Source: Planctomycetales bacterium | Lineage (GTDB): Bacteria; Planctomycetota; Planctomycetia; Planctomycetales; Planctomycetaceae | Assembly (NCBI GenBank): GCA_028285345.1 | Contig: JANQPT010000012.1 | Span: 62,001-126,000, forward strand | Direction of reading: 5' to 3' | DNA length: 64,000 bases | Part shown: positions 29,628 to 40,398 of the stretch, piece by piece | How positions within the stretch are numbered: the stretch's first letter is position 1 | Layout of the letters: every line of letters starts with the position of its first letter | The notes under the pieces: model-generated | Told to the model about the DNA's origin: nothing | Seen by the model: the letters and a program-made list of their open reading frames with translations, nothing else | The model's database searches: none | Translations under genes and position numbers: made by a program

Positions 29628-29703
29628 GTAGGTCAGGCTCCCGCCTGACGTGAACGACATAGAACGAACAAAACGTCTCGGCGGCAGGCGGGAGCCTGCC
29701 CTA
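29628..29703. repeat. 76-bp palindromic repeat, right copy beside the Uma2-type gene
   Basis: Same length, same orientation and same arms as 28886-28961; the two differ mainly in the central 30 nt. It starts 6 nt after the Uma2 stop codon and ends 22 nt before valS. Confidence 0.85.
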
Positions 29704-29725
29704 CTAAAATAGATTTTCAACAGAC

Positions 29726-32647
29726 ATGACCACCGAACTGCCCAAGCAGTATGAACCGCAGGCCGCTCAACAGCGCTGGTACTCCCAGTGGGAACAGGAT
29801 GGCCGTTTCGATGCGGATCCGAACCCGGACAAACAGCCGCACACGATTATGATCCCGTTGCCCAACGTCACGGGGGCGCTGCATATGGGACATGCGCTGA
29901 ATGGGACGCTGCAGGATTTGATCACCCGCTGGCGGCGGATGCAGGGGTACGAAGCGCTCTGGCAGCCGGGGACCGACCACGCGGGGATCGCCACGCAGTC
30001 GGTCGTCGAGCGGCGAATGCTCGAAGAAGAGGGGTTAACGCGGCACGATATCGGCCGGGAGGCGCTCGTTGAGCGGATTTGGAAATGGAAAGACGAATAC
30101 GAAGCGCGGATCCTCAATCAATTGCGGCAAATGGGGGCGAGTTGCGATTGGCGGCGGACACGGTTTACGCTCGATGAAGTTTGTTCCGCGGCAGTTCGCA
30201 AAACATTCTTTAAACTCTTCAGCGAGGGGCTGATCTTTCGCGGCAAACGGCTGGTCAATTGGGACACCTTCTTACAAACCGCCGTCGCCAACGACGAAGT
30301 CTTTCACGAGACGGTTCCCGGCCACTTCTGGACGTTCACCTACCCGGTCGCCGGCAGCGATGAAAAAATCGCCTTCTCCACCACGCGTCCCGAAACGATG
30401 CTGGGCGACTCCGCGGTCGCCGTCCATCCCGACGATGAGCGCTACAAACATCTGATCGGTACGAACGTCGTCATTCCGCTGACCGGCCGCGAGATCCCAA
30501 TCATCGCCGACGGCCAACTGGTTGATAAGGAGTTGGGCACAGGCGCGGTTAAAGTTACGCCCGCGCACGACCACAACGACTACGCCTGTGGGCAGCGGCA
30601 CGGTTTGGAGTTAATCAACATCCTCAACGCCGACGGCACGATCAACGAGGCGGGGGGACCGTACGCGGGGATGGACCGCTACGATGCCCGTAAAAAATGT
30701 ATCGCGGATATGGAACAGTTGGGGCATCTGGTCGAGATCGAAGACCGCGAAATCGAAATCGCCCACAGCGACCGCTCCAAGACGCCGATTGAGCCGTATC
30801 TCTCCGACCAATGGTTCGTCGCGATGCAGGATCTCGCACAAGCGGCGATCGATGCTGTCGAAGATGGGCGGGTCCGTTTCTTCCCCGCGCGCTACTCAAA
30901 GACCTACCTCGACTGGCTGGGCGAAAAACGGGACTGGTGTATCAGCCGGCAACTCTGGTGGGGACACCAGATTCCGATTTGGTATTGCGACAGTTGTACC
31001 GAAGCGGAGTTGCAGGCCGCCTTCGCCGACCGCGACGACGTCGCATTTCGCCGCGACGCCGAAGACACAATCTGGCTGATCTGCAGCGAGACCGACTTGG
31101 CCGAAGACGCGCTCGGCGGCGATCACAAACTGACCCGCGATCCCGACGTCCTGGACACCTGGTTCAGTTCCGCGCTGTGGCCGCACGAAACGCTCGGCTG
31201 GCCGGAGAAAACCGAGAGCCTGGACTACTTCTACCCCGGCAGCGTTCTGATCACCAGCCGCGATATCATTACGCTCTGGGTTGCGCGAATGGTCATCATG
31301 GGCCTGTACAACATGGGCGACATCCCCTTTGCGCACGTCCACATTCATCCCAAGATTCTGGACGGATTCGGCCAGACGATGTCCAAGTCCAAGGGGAACG
31401 GCGTCAACCCGATGGACTTGATCGACAAGTACGGCACCGACGCGCTGCGGTTTACGATCGCCTCCTTTGCCGGAGAAAGCCAGGACGTCAAATTGCCGGT
31501 CGGCTATGAATGCCCACATTGCGGGAACGTCATTCCACAGACGCTCAAGCATCAAAAAGCAATTCCCGCCGGCGGCGACAAGCCGCGCGTCAAGTGCGAC
31601 AAGTGTAAGCAGGAATCGCAGTTTTCCAGCGCCTGGTTCGATCCCGACCCGGGCGAACCGGTCGCCCGCATCGTCAGTGAACGGTTTGAATACGGACGCA
31701 ACTTCTGTAACAAGCTCTGGAATGCGGCGCGGTTCGCCATCATGAATCTCGAAGGCTACACCCCCGGCGAGATTTCCGAGAGTGAGTTGCGTCTCGAAGA
31801 CCGTTGGATCCTCAGCCGTTTGTCCAGAACAACGCGGGCGGTCAATGAGCTGCTGAGCGAGTACAAATTCGACGCCGCCACGCGCACGCTGCGGGACTTC
31901 GTCTGGAATGAGTTCTGCGATTGGTACGTCGAAATGGTCAAACCGCGGCTACGGGACGAAGCCGCTCAAGCGTCCTCACAGCGGATTCTCGTCGGTGTCT
32001 TGGACGGCATCGTCCGGCTGTTATCGCCCTTCACGCCGTTCGTCACCGAGGAACTCTGGTCGCGTTTGAACGAGATTGCGCCCGAGCGAGGCTTGTTCGA
32101 ACCGCAGACCGCCGCCGACAGTTGCATGATCGCGCCATACCCCGATTTCCCCGCCGACTGGCAAAACGAGGGTCTGGAATCGGAATTCGCACGGTTGCAG
32201 GAAACCATCGTCGCCGTCCGCAATCTGCGGGCGGTCTATCGAATCGCCAACGCGGTGGAACTCAAGCTGCATATTCGCTGCAGCGCCGAAGTCGCCGCGG
32301 AGCTAAATGACGTCGCGTCGCAGTTCGAAAACCTGGCGAAGGCCGAGTTGGTCGCAGCTGGGCCCGACGTCGATTCGCCGCCCGCATCGGCCAGTTTCTC
32401 GCTCACTGATGCGGACGGTTTTGTTCCGCTGGAGGGGATCGTCGATCTTGACGCGGAACTCAAGCGGCAGCAGGCGGAAGCGGAGAAGATTCGCGGACAC
32501 ATCGCCGGCCACGAAAAGAAACTGTCGAATCAAAACTTCGTCGACCGCGCCCCGCCGCACGTCGTCGAAGATGTCCGCGAGACGCTGGCCGGGCTCAAGA
32601 AGCAATTGGAGAGCGTCGATGAGATCATCGGCCAATTGAGCGGCTGA
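29726..32647 (+). CDS. valS: valyl-tRNA synthetase with an extra zinc-ribbon insertion
   Basis: A 973-residue class I synthetase that charges tRNA(Val). The HIGH motif is H-M-G-H within P-N-V-T-G-A-L-H-M-G-H. The CP1 editing domain lies at about 190-370, and the KMSKS motif reads T-M-S-K-S. The C-terminal coiled coil typical of ValRS is present (L-K-R-Q-Q-A-E-A-E-K-I-R-G-H). Unusual: right after the D-V-K-L segment there is an insertion of about 50 residues with two Cys pairs, C596-P-H-C599 and C624-D-K-C627, which should bind zinc. Standard bacterial ValRS proceeds here straight into R-N-F-x-N-K-L-W-N-A. The reading frame is intact across the insertion, and the N-terminal Lys of KMSKS is Thr. 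Confidence 0.96.
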   Translation: MTTELPKQYEPQAAQQRWYSQWEQDGRFDADPNPDKQPHTIMIPLPNVTGALHMGHALNGTLQDLITRWRRMQGYEALWQPGTDHAGIATQSVVERRMLEEEGLTRHDIGREALVERIWKWKDEYEARILNQLRQMGASCDWRRTRFTLDEVCSAAVRKTFFKLFSEGLIFRGKRLVNWDTFLQTAVANDEVFHETVPGHFWTFTYPVAGSDEKIAFSTTRPETMLGDSAVAVHPDDERYKHLIGTNVVIPLTGREIPIIADGQLVDKELGTGAVKVTPAHDHNDYACGQRHGLELINILNADGTINEAGGPYAGMDRYDARKKCIADMEQLGHLVEIEDREIEIAHSDRSKTPIEPYLSDQWFVAMQDLAQAAIDAVEDGRVRFFPARYSKTYLDWLGEKRDWCISRQLWWGHQIPIWYCDSCTEAELQAAFADRDDVAFRRDAEDTIWLICSETDLAEDALGGDHKLTRDPDVLDTWFSSALWPHETLGWPEKTESLDYFYPGSVLITSRDIITLWVARMVIMGLYNMGDIPFAHVHIHPKILDGFGQTMSKSKGNGVNPMDLIDKYGTDALRFTIASFAGESQDVKLPVGYECPHCGNVIPQTLKHQKAIPAGGDKPRVKCDKCKQESQFSSAWFDPDPGEPVARIVSERFEYGRNFCNKLWNAARFAIMNLEGYTPGEISESELRLEDRWILSRLSRTTRAVNELLSEYKFDAATRTLRDFVWNEFCDWYVEMVKPRLRDEAAQASSQRILVGVLDGIVRLLSPFTPFVTEELWSRLNEIAPERGLFEPQTAADSCMIAPYPDFPADWQNEGLESEFARLQETIVAVRNLRAVYRIANAVELKLHIRCSAEVAAELNDVASQFENLAKAELVAAGPDVDSPPASASFSLTDADGFVPLEGIVDLDAELKRQQAEAEKIRGHIAGHEKKLSNQNFVDRAPPHVVEDVRETLAGLKKQLESVDEIIGQLSG

Positions 32648-32750
32648 GTTCGAGTAGAGCGGTGGCCCTTGATTTTGCGTTGGTCCCCGAATGAGTATAA
32701 TAGTCGGCGGCAACTGAAATATTCTTGTTTTATCGCGTCCGGAGACAGCT

Positions 32751-33152
32751 GTGCTCGTCCACATGGAGTTAGCCCGCATCATTATCAATGAAATCAACGA
32801 TCACCAGATCGTTTACCTGCGGGAAGTCGACGGTGAGCGGCAGTTTCCGATCGTCATCGGTCTGTTTGAGGCTTCCAGTATCGACCGCCGCGTCAAGAAC
32901 GAAGCCCCGCCGCGTCCGCTGACGCACGAGTTGCTCAAAAATACGATCGAAGAGTTGGGCGGCGAACTGCAGGACGTGGTGATCAACAATTTGCTGGATC
33001 ACACCTACTATGGGCTGCTCCGGATTCAACAAGACGGCGAACTGGTCGAAGTCGATTGCCGTCCCTCCGACGCGATCGCGCTGGCAGTTCAATTCTCGCC
33101 GCATCTGCCGATCTACGTCGACGAAGAAGTGCTCGCGGAAGCGGCGAATTAG
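32751..33152 (+). CDS. bifunctional nuclease family (DUF151) protein
   Basis: A 133-residue protein covering the whole BFN/DUF151 domain: M-E-L-A-R-I-I-I at the start, then L-R-E-V-D-G-E-R-Q-F-P-I-V-I-G and R-P-x-T-H-E-L-L, and the terminal D-C-R-P-S-D-A-I-A-L-A-V segment. Family members are reported as nucleases in plants and are widespread in bacteria with uncertain function. The GTG at 32751 has GGAGA at 5-8 nt upstream and is preferred; an ATG four codons further on is an alternative. It follows valS by about 100 nt on the same strand. Confidence 0.85.
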   Translation: MLVHMELARIIINEINDHQIVYLREVDGERQFPIVIGLFEASSIDRRVKNEAPPRPLTHELLKNTIEELGGELQDVVINNLLDHTYYGLLRIQQDGELVEVDCRPSDAIALAVQFSPHLPIYVDEEVLAEAAN

Positions 33153-33213
33153 GCTTCAGGGGTGAGGCTGTCGGCTTGAGAGTTGGCAGGCACAGTGACG
33201 CCTAAAGTCCGCA

Positions 33214-33364
33214 CTCGTTCCCAAGCTCCAGCTTGGGAACGCATCTTCGCGAAGCTCCGCTTCGCTCCCCTATCGCTCGGCTCACAATTAATCACTGACC
33301 TGGATTTTCATCCGCGAAGCAGAGCTTCGAGAAATTGGGTTCCCAAACTGGAGTTTGAGAACCA
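33214..33364. repeat. palindromic intergenic repeat (gttcccaag family), copy 1
   Basis: Left end ctcgttcccaagctccagct, right end gttcccaaactggagtttga. Internal inverted segments gcgaagctccgcttcgc and gcgaagcagagcttcg form further hairpins. It is the shorter relative of the element at 36839-37081. It lies between the DUF151 and sulfatase genes. Confidence 0.75.
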
Positions 33365-33373
33365 GGCTCTCGA

Positions 33374-34693
33374 TTATTTTCTGCGAATCAGGTTCGGATA
33401 ATTCTCCGGACCGGGCAGGTCTTTTACGATCTCCGCAAATCGTTGCCGGGCTGCGCGGACTTCCGGGTCGGAGGACTTGGTGACGTTTTTGTAACCCCGG
33501 CCGTTACGGCTGTCGCCGCAGTCATAGAACTGGCCGTTCCCCTCCAGCAACCACCGCTTGTCGCGCAACATTTGTTGGTCGGACAAATAGCTGAAGATCC
33601 ACGGCCGGTGCTCTCCCGGTTCGCCCCGCAACGTCTTGCCGAGACTTTGGCCGTCGATCACACGGTCACTCGGCAACGGCGCGCCGGCCCAGTCAGCGAT
33701 CGTCGGCAGCACGTCCGTCAGATCGACCAGTTCATCGCTCACGACTCCGGCGGGAATCGCGCCCGGCTGGCTGACAATCAACGGTACGCGGGCGCCCATC
33801 TCGGTCACCTTCCCCTTGCCGGCCCCTTTGGTGCCGTTGTCTCCCGTGAAGAGCACAAACGTGTTTTCCCGCAGTCCAAGCATATCCAACTCTTTGACGA
33901 TGCGGCCGACGAGATGGTCCATATATTCGACGTTGTACTTGAGTCCCCGTGGGGTTTTCTTGCCGGGATGTTTCAAATCAGGCGTCGGATCCCAGGGATT
34001 GTGTGTCAAACACATCGGAAAATAGACGCAAAACGGCCGGTCTTTGTGCTTGCGAATAAAATCGATCACAAAGTCTGTGTAAATATCGGGGCCATACTCC
34101 TCCGGTGTGGTGGGGCGGTATTTTCCGTCCAGCATCACGCCGGGATGCCAGAACCGATCCGGCTTGCCGGGCCGTTCAAAGCCCCCGCTATGCTTCGTGC
34201 CGTCCGCCAAATCATGCAGCCAGAGCCACATGCAGTGCTCGTCGAACCCGCAGTCGCGGATGCGGTTTTCGGGGGTACCGGGCAACTGCCATTTTCCGGC
34301 GATGCCGGTTGCGTATCCGGCCGACTTCAAGATGTCGCCGAAGGTAATCTCGTGTTCGCCGATATCTTCCGCGGGCGAACCTTTTTTAGGCGAATTGACG
34401 CGGCCGTAGAAGTTGAACCATCCCGTGCGAAATGCATAACGCCCGGTCATGATCATGATTCGCGTCGGCGAGCAGAGCGGAGTCGAATAGCACGTACGGA
34501 ATCGCATTCCATCCGCTGCAAGCTGATCCAACTCCGGCGTATGGTGCCGACGGTTGCCGTAACATCCCAATTCGGCCGCTCCCAGATCATCGGCCATGAT
34601 AATCACAAAATTCGGCCGTTCAGCCGCAGCCAAAACACTGCCGGCGGCGAGCAGGAAGAAACTCAGGCACGTGACGATCACAAACTTGAACAT
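33374..34693 (-). CDS. secreted type I sulfatase
   Basis: A 439-residue secreted arylsulfatase-type enzyme. Signal peptide: M-F-K-F-V-I-V, hydrophobic core, L-A-A-A cleavage near 22. The N-terminal metal site F-V-I-I-M-A-D-D-L-G is intact. The active-site motif reads C-S-P-T-R-I-M-I-M-T-G-R, with the Cys that must be converted to formylglycine, so an anaerobic or FGE-type maturase is required elsewhere. Later conserved elements are F-T-G-D-N-G-T-K and H-R-P-W-I-F. Such enzymes strip sulfate from algal or host glycans; planctomycetes carry dozens. The specific substrate cannot be deduced. Head-to-head with the following membrane-protein gene. Confidence 0.92.
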   Translation of the reverse strand: MFKFVIVTCLSFFLLAAGSVLAAAERPNFVIIMADDLGAAELGCYGNRRHHTPELDQLAADGMRFRTCYSTPLCSPTRIMIMTGRYAFRTGWFNFYGRVNSPKKGSPAEDIGEHEITFGDILKSAGYATGIAGKWQLPGTPENRIRDCGFDEHCMWLWLHDLADGTKHSGGFERPGKPDRFWHPGVMLDGKYRPTTPEEYGPDIYTDFVIDFIRKHKDRPFCVYFPMCLTHNPWDPTPDLKHPGKKTPRGLKYNVEYMDHLVGRIVKELDMLGLRENTFVLFTGDNGTKGAGKGKVTEMGARVPLIVSQPGAIPAGVVSDELVDLTDVLPTIADWAGAPLPSDRVIDGQSLGKTLRGEPGEHRPWIFSYLSDQQMLRDKRWLLEGNGQFYDCGDSRNGRGYKNVTKSSDPEVRAARQRFAEIVKDLPGPENYPNLIRRK

Positions 34694-34869
34694 GGACTAC
34701 CGTCTTTCGGCTTTGGCTCAATTCGGTTGCTGCGAGCAATTCAGTACACGATATCGCCGACGACAATTCAAGGACGACTCTCCGAAGCCTAAGTGGGGCA
34801 TACCAGAGCCCGAAAGTTTATTTTTTGAGAGGTGCTCGGTAAATTGATCGGTGAAAGGAGGCCCCATTC

Positions 34870-36036
34870 GTGCCAGAACCGTCTCATCCGGACGCCAAGA
34901 CCAGTTCACAGTCGACCCGCGTCGTCGTCGACGCCGTTAATTACCGGCAGATCTTTTCATGGCTGCGGCTGTTCGATCTATTCTGGATCTCAGTCGACAT
35001 GCAGAAACTCCTGCTGGCCGCCACGGCCGTGTTAATTTTCGCCGGCGGGATTTGGTGTATCGACCTGCTGCCCTTTGCGCCCGCGTTGGATGCGCTGGCT
35101 GATTCTGCGGAGGCACCGCTGCGGAACGGAGTATCGTCATGGACGCAGATCCCGCCGGCGGAGCTCATTCCCAACCAAGCGACAACGTCCTGGCAATTGT
35201 GCTTCACGCCCGCTGAACCGGTCATTCGGCCGTTGCAGGTTCTGTTTCAGAGCGAGTCGACCTGGCCCCAGCTGGCGCGGGCATGGACTCAATTGCTGTG
35301 GGCGCTGGCCGTGTGGTCTCTCTTTGGCGGAGCCATTACGAGGATCGCTGCGGTACAGATCGGAGCCGACAGTAAAGTCAATCTGCTCAACGCCATTCAA
35401 TTCTCAGGCCGCAGGTTCTTGTCTTACTTCTCCGCACCGCTGATTCCTCTGGCGGGTATCGGCGTACTCTGGGGGTTGTGCTTGCTGGGAGGACTGATTG
35501 GACGAATTCCGGCTGCCGGCCCGTGGATTATCGGCCTCGTTTGGGGAGTGATCCTGCTGTGCGGCTTGCTCATGGCGCTGATGCTCATCGGAGTCGTCGC
35601 CGGATGGCCCCTGATGATGACCACGATCAGCGTTGAGGGCAGCGATTCGCTCGACGGGCTAAGCCGCTCGTTCGGCTTCGTCTTCACCAAGCCCTGGCAA
35701 TACTTGTTTCTATTAGGTGCCGCCGCACTGTTAGGCGCTGTGTACTCCGGAGTGATCGTCGTGCTGGCTTATTTGAGCTCGTATTTGGCGGACTGGGGGA
35801 TCGGCTGGGGTATGGGGACGTCCGATCCACACGACAATCCACTCACACGGTTTTGGATTTCTGTTTTGGCCACGTTCGTACTCGCGTACATCCACAGTTA
35901 CTTCTGGAGCGCGACGACGATGATCTACTTCGTGTTGCGGCGCAGCGTAGACGGCAATGACTTCGGCGACGTCTTCTTAGAAGGGCAGCCGCACGACGAT
36001 TTGCTGATCTTGGAGCAGGAAACGGCGGCTAGCTGA
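34870..36036 (+). CDS. polytopic membrane protein of unknown function
   Basis: A 388-residue integral membrane protein. The start is a GTG at 34870 preceded by AAGGAGG at 8 nt. Hydrophobic segments are visible at about 43-65, 135-155, 190-220, 225-255, 275-300 and 330-350, so about six transmembrane helices, plus a periplasmic-type loop of some 70 residues between the first two. No catalytic motif or known transporter signature is visible. The C-terminus is acidic (D-D-L-L-I-L-E-Q-E). Its last 8 nt overlap the end of the convergent TIM-barrel gene. I do not recognise a family with confidence. Confidence 0.8.
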   Translation: MPEPSHPDAKTSSQSTRVVVDAVNYRQIFSWLRLFDLFWISVDMQKLLLAATAVLIFAGGIWCIDLLPFAPALDALADSAEAPLRNGVSSWTQIPPAELIPNQATTSWQLCFTPAEPVIRPLQVLFQSESTWPQLARAWTQLLWALAVWSLFGGAITRIAAVQIGADSKVNLLNAIQFSGRRFLSYFSAPLIPLAGIGVLWGLCLLGGLIGRIPAAGPWIIGLVWGVILLCGLLMALMLIGVVAGWPLMMTTISVEGSDSLDGLSRSFGFVFTKPWQYLFLLGAAALLGAVYSGVIVVLAYLSSYLADWGIGWGMGTSDPHDNPLTRFWISVLATFVLAYIHSYFWSATTMIYFVLRRSVDGNDFGDVFLEGQPHDDLLILEQETAAS

Positions 36037-36790
36037 TCAGTTCCCCGTAGAGCGCCTTGTAGTACCGCATCACTTTGAGCGGATCCGACGTCGCGGGACT
36101 TTCCGAGAGGCAATAACCTCTGTAGTTCTGCTGTTGGAGCAACGAGAACAGTTCCCGGTAAGGGTACCGCTCGTCGAACAGATCGTGAATGTGCACGGTT
36201 CCGCCCAGTTTGTGCTTCAACAGGTCGAAGTTGTGCTTGATCGACCCGTCGATCGTCTCCCCGGCGTTCGCATTCCAACAGACGACCACTTGCGGGTCGT
36301 CGGCCGCGTCCATGATCTTTCGCATTACGGCGGGATCCTTAGTCCCCCTTCCGTGCACTTCGACGCGGATCTCCTGGCCGTAACCGGCCGCGAATTTGCC
36401 GCACACCTTCAACGCGGCGCCGATGCGGTCGATCGTTTCTTGCTGCTCCTCCCCTTTCACAAACCCATTGGGCCGCACCTTAACGCCCGTGCCGCCGATG
36501 TCGGAGGAGAGCTTGACGAATTTCTTGGTCAGCTCGATATTCTGCAGCACCACGCCATGATCGGCACTGTGATACTCGCAGGCGGACCCGGGGCCGACGA
36601 ACTCCACCGGCGAATCATCAAACTTCTTCTTCACTTCCGCCCGCTCTGCCGCAGATAGGGTGACTTCCACACCGTGCTTGTGGGTCGAACGCAACTCGAC
36701 ACCGGCAAATCCGGTCGCTGCGCAATTCTTGATCACCGTATCAAGATCCCAATCCTTGCCCCACAGATAGGTCACCATGCCCAGTTTCAT
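36029..36790 (-). CDS. sugar phosphate isomerase/epimerase-type TIM-barrel protein
   Basis: A 253-residue protein of the xylose-isomerase-like TIM-barrel family: start M-K-L-G-M-V-T-Y-L-W, V-E-L-R-S near residue 31, then K-V-R-P-N-G, V-E-V-H-G-R-G, and a final H-I-H-D-L-F-D-E-R-Y-P-Y-R-E-L, which provide the metal ligands (Glu and His) of the family. These enzymes epimerise or isomerise sugars, often next to Gfo/Idh/MocA oxidoreductases. There is no signal peptide, so it is cytoplasmic. Single gene, convergent with the membrane-protein gene with an 8-nt overlap. Substrate unknown. Confidence 0.85.
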   Translation of the reverse strand: MKLGMVTYLWGKDWDLDTVIKNCAATGFAGVELRSTHKHGVEVTLSAAERAEVKKKFDDSPVEFVGPGSACEYHSADHGVVLQNIELTKKFVKLSSDIGGTGVKVRPNGFVKGEEQQETIDRIGAALKVCGKFAAGYGQEIRVEVHGRGTKDPAVMRKIMDAADDPQVVVCWNANAGETIDGSIKHNFDLLKHKLGGTVHIHDLFDERYPYRELFSLLQQQNYRGYCLSESPATSDPLKVMRYYKALYGELIS

Positions 36791-36838
36791 TGTGATTGCC
36801 TCGCAAGTGTTGTCGAACGAGATTTGGCTATTTATTTC

Positions 36839-37081
36839 TCACCACGGAGGCACGGAGGTCACTTCTCGTTCCCAAGCTCCTGCTCTCCTCGTTCCCAAAC
36901 TCCAGTTTGGGAACGCATTTTCGCGAAGCTCTGCTTCGCTGCCCTTCCGCACGGATTACAAGATTTTGATCGTCGTCTCGCATCTCACTCGAAGCGGAGC
37001 TTCTAGAAATCGGGTTCCCAAACTGGAGTTTGGGAACCCGTAAGGAATTCGTATTTCAAAATCTCCGTGCCTCCGTGGTGA
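36839..37081. repeat. nested 243-bp inverted-repeat element, MITE-like
   Basis: Outer arms are 19-bp perfect inverted repeats: tcaccacggaggcacggag (36839-36857) and its reverse complement (37063-37081). Inside is a copy of the gttcccaag palindrome (36865-37040), related to 33214-33364. The element fills the gap between pyrG and the TIM-barrel gene. No coding capacity seen. Confidence 0.8.
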
Positions 37082-37140
37082 ACTCACTCCATTCAACAAA
37101 TCTTCAGCATTCCTCACCGAAAACCGTATCGCGAACGCTT

Positions 37141-38799
<1,659 letters not shown>

Positions 38800-38946
38800 T
38801 CAGGCAGCCGCCTGACGAAAACAAAATCTTCCCAGATCCAATCTTCACGCTTGGATCACCAAACTGTCAACTCCCCGTCGGCCAAAGGCTGAAATCCGCC
38901 GAGAATTCGTACGCCAACCACAGCAAAATCTGCGCAAACATTACTG

Positions 38947-39107
38947 GGGTGGCCGCGATTGAGAATCAATCGGGGTGCCGCAGGCACACGAGGCCGCAAT
39001 TTCAGCGGTCCGTGTGCCTGAAGTAACCGCAAAATGAGTTGAACGCAGGAATTGCAGCCTCTTGCGGGCTTTGCCCGCCCCGATTGCTGGCGCAATCGCG
39101 GCCACCC
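38947..39107. repeat. nested palindromic intergenic repeat between kdsB and pyrG
   Basis: Outer arms gggtggccgcgattg (38947-38961) and its exact reverse complement (39093-39107); inner arms caatcgggg (38967-38975) and ccccgattg (39078-39086); a third, imperfect pair around aggcacacg and cgtgtgcct. The rest of the roughly 360-nt gap between pyrG and kdsB contains no gene; a short gtcaggc..gcctgac hairpin lies near 38800. Confidence 0.75.
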
Positions 39108-39130
39108 GTTTTATGTTGGCGTGAAGCCAA

Positions 39131-39886
39131 TCAAGCAGCGTCGCTGCAGCGGGCGACGAAGCGGGCGTAGTCGTCCGGCGTGTCAATCCCGGCGGCGGGA
39201 TGAGCGACTTCGCCGACCTGGATCACCGCTCCCGCCTCCAACGCCCGCAATTGCTCCAGCCGTTCGAGCTTCTCCAGCGGCGAGGGCGGCAGCTCGGTCA
39301 GCCGCAACAGAAATTCGCGGCGATAGGCATACAGCCCCAGATGCAGCTGCCACGGCGAGTTTTCGCTGAGTAATTCCTCCGGTTGACCGTCGCGATAGTA
39401 CGGAATCGGGCAGCGGCTGAAATAGAGTGCGGCGCCGTCTGAACGGCGAACGACCTTCGTACAAGAGGGATCCCCCCACTGCTCGACCGTCGTAATCGGT
39501 GTGCAGAGGGTCGCCATTTCGGCGCTGGGATTCTCAGCCAGCAGTTGCACCATCTCGTCAAGATGACCGGGATTCACATCCGGCTCGTCACCCTGAATGT
39601 TGACGACAATCTCCGCCCCGCCGGGGTGACGGCGGACGACTTCGGCAATCCGGTCGGTCCCGCTGGGATGGTCATCGCGGGTCATTTCGCACTCGCCGCC
39701 GAACCCGCGGACCACAGCCGCGATTTCCTCGCTATCGGTCGCGACAATGACCCGATCAAGCTGTCGCGCCTGGCAAGCGGCCTCCCACGTGTATTGCAGC
39801 AGCGGCTTACCCGTCTCCGCCAACAACAATTTCTGCGGCAACCGCGACGAAGCCAACCTTGCGGGAATCACACCGATAGCACGCAT
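39131..39886 (-). CDS. kdsB: 3-deoxy-manno-octulosonate cytidylyltransferase
   Basis: A 251-residue enzyme that activates Kdo as CMP-Kdo for lipopolysaccharide inner-core synthesis. Start M-R-A-I-G-V-I-P-A-R-L-A-S-S-R-L-P-Q-K is diagnostic. Further motifs: V-I-V-A-T-D-S-E-E-I, the N-I-Q-G-D-E-P segment that binds the nucleotide sugar, and L-G-L-Y-A-Y-R-R-E-F-L. The presence of kdsB implies that the organism makes a Kdo-containing outer-membrane glycolipid. Upstream of pyrG on the same strand, separated by the repeat element. Confidence 0.95.
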   Translation of the reverse strand: MRAIGVIPARLASSRLPQKLLLAETGKPLLQYTWEAACQARQLDRVIVATDSEEIAAVVRGFGGECEMTRDDHPSGTDRIAEVVRRHPGGAEIVVNIQGDEPDVNPGHLDEMVQLLAENPSAEMATLCTPITTVEQWGDPSCTKVVRRSDGAALYFSRCPIPYYRDGQPEELLSENSPWQLHLGLYAYRREFLLRLTELPPSPLEKLERLEQLRALEAGAVIQVGEVAHPAAGIDTPDDYARFVARCSDAA

Positions 39887-40065
39887 AATCCACCAACTTC
39901 CAACCCACGACTCCGCCGCGGATCCACCTCATTAAGGATGCAACCCTTGAATGCCGGATGAAACGGTGCGGCGTCATATCAAAAGTCTCATTTCAAATCG
40001 AGAGGAGTTTCCGCTTGCGGGAGAGAGCGGGTGCACGACGCACTTTGCGATGCGGGAATTCCTCC

Positions 40066-40209
40066 GTAGGGTCCGCTGTGCGGACCATTTGCACGGTACG
40101 AAAACGATACAGTTGACGGCCCACGATCCGTGCAAAACAAATAACAATTCTGTGAAATTGTCATTTTGAGATGCAAATCTCTTGCCCTGGTCCGCACAGC
40201 GGACCCTAC
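40066..40209. repeat. nested palindromic repeat between kdsB and the FAH-family gene
   Basis: Outer arms are exact 22-bp inverted repeats at 40066-40087 and 40188-40209 (gtagggtccgctgtgcggac then ca). Inner arms tttgcacgg (40088-40096) and ccgtgcaaa (40128-40136) also pair. The 500-nt region 39887-40398 otherwise shows no gene; 40210-40398 holds the promoter region of the downstream gene. Confidence 0.75.
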
Positions 40210-40398
40210 ACGAATTGAAACGCTAAACCGTGTCGTGCACCGGGGGAGACCATCCGCCGCTACCTATAGCGCGGCTGGTTGCGCCTGGCGGTGTGTGCAA
40301 ATTTTCGATCTACCCAGCCACAGATCCGACATTCTCGATCCAGAGTTTGTAAACTGCTGTGATTGAATTCGTTGTTCCACCGTTGGAGTTTGTTCGTG

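Noticed and set aside
33443-34792. 449-residue plus-strand frame opposite the sulfatase
   Set aside because: Antisense to a gene with signal peptide and active-site motif.
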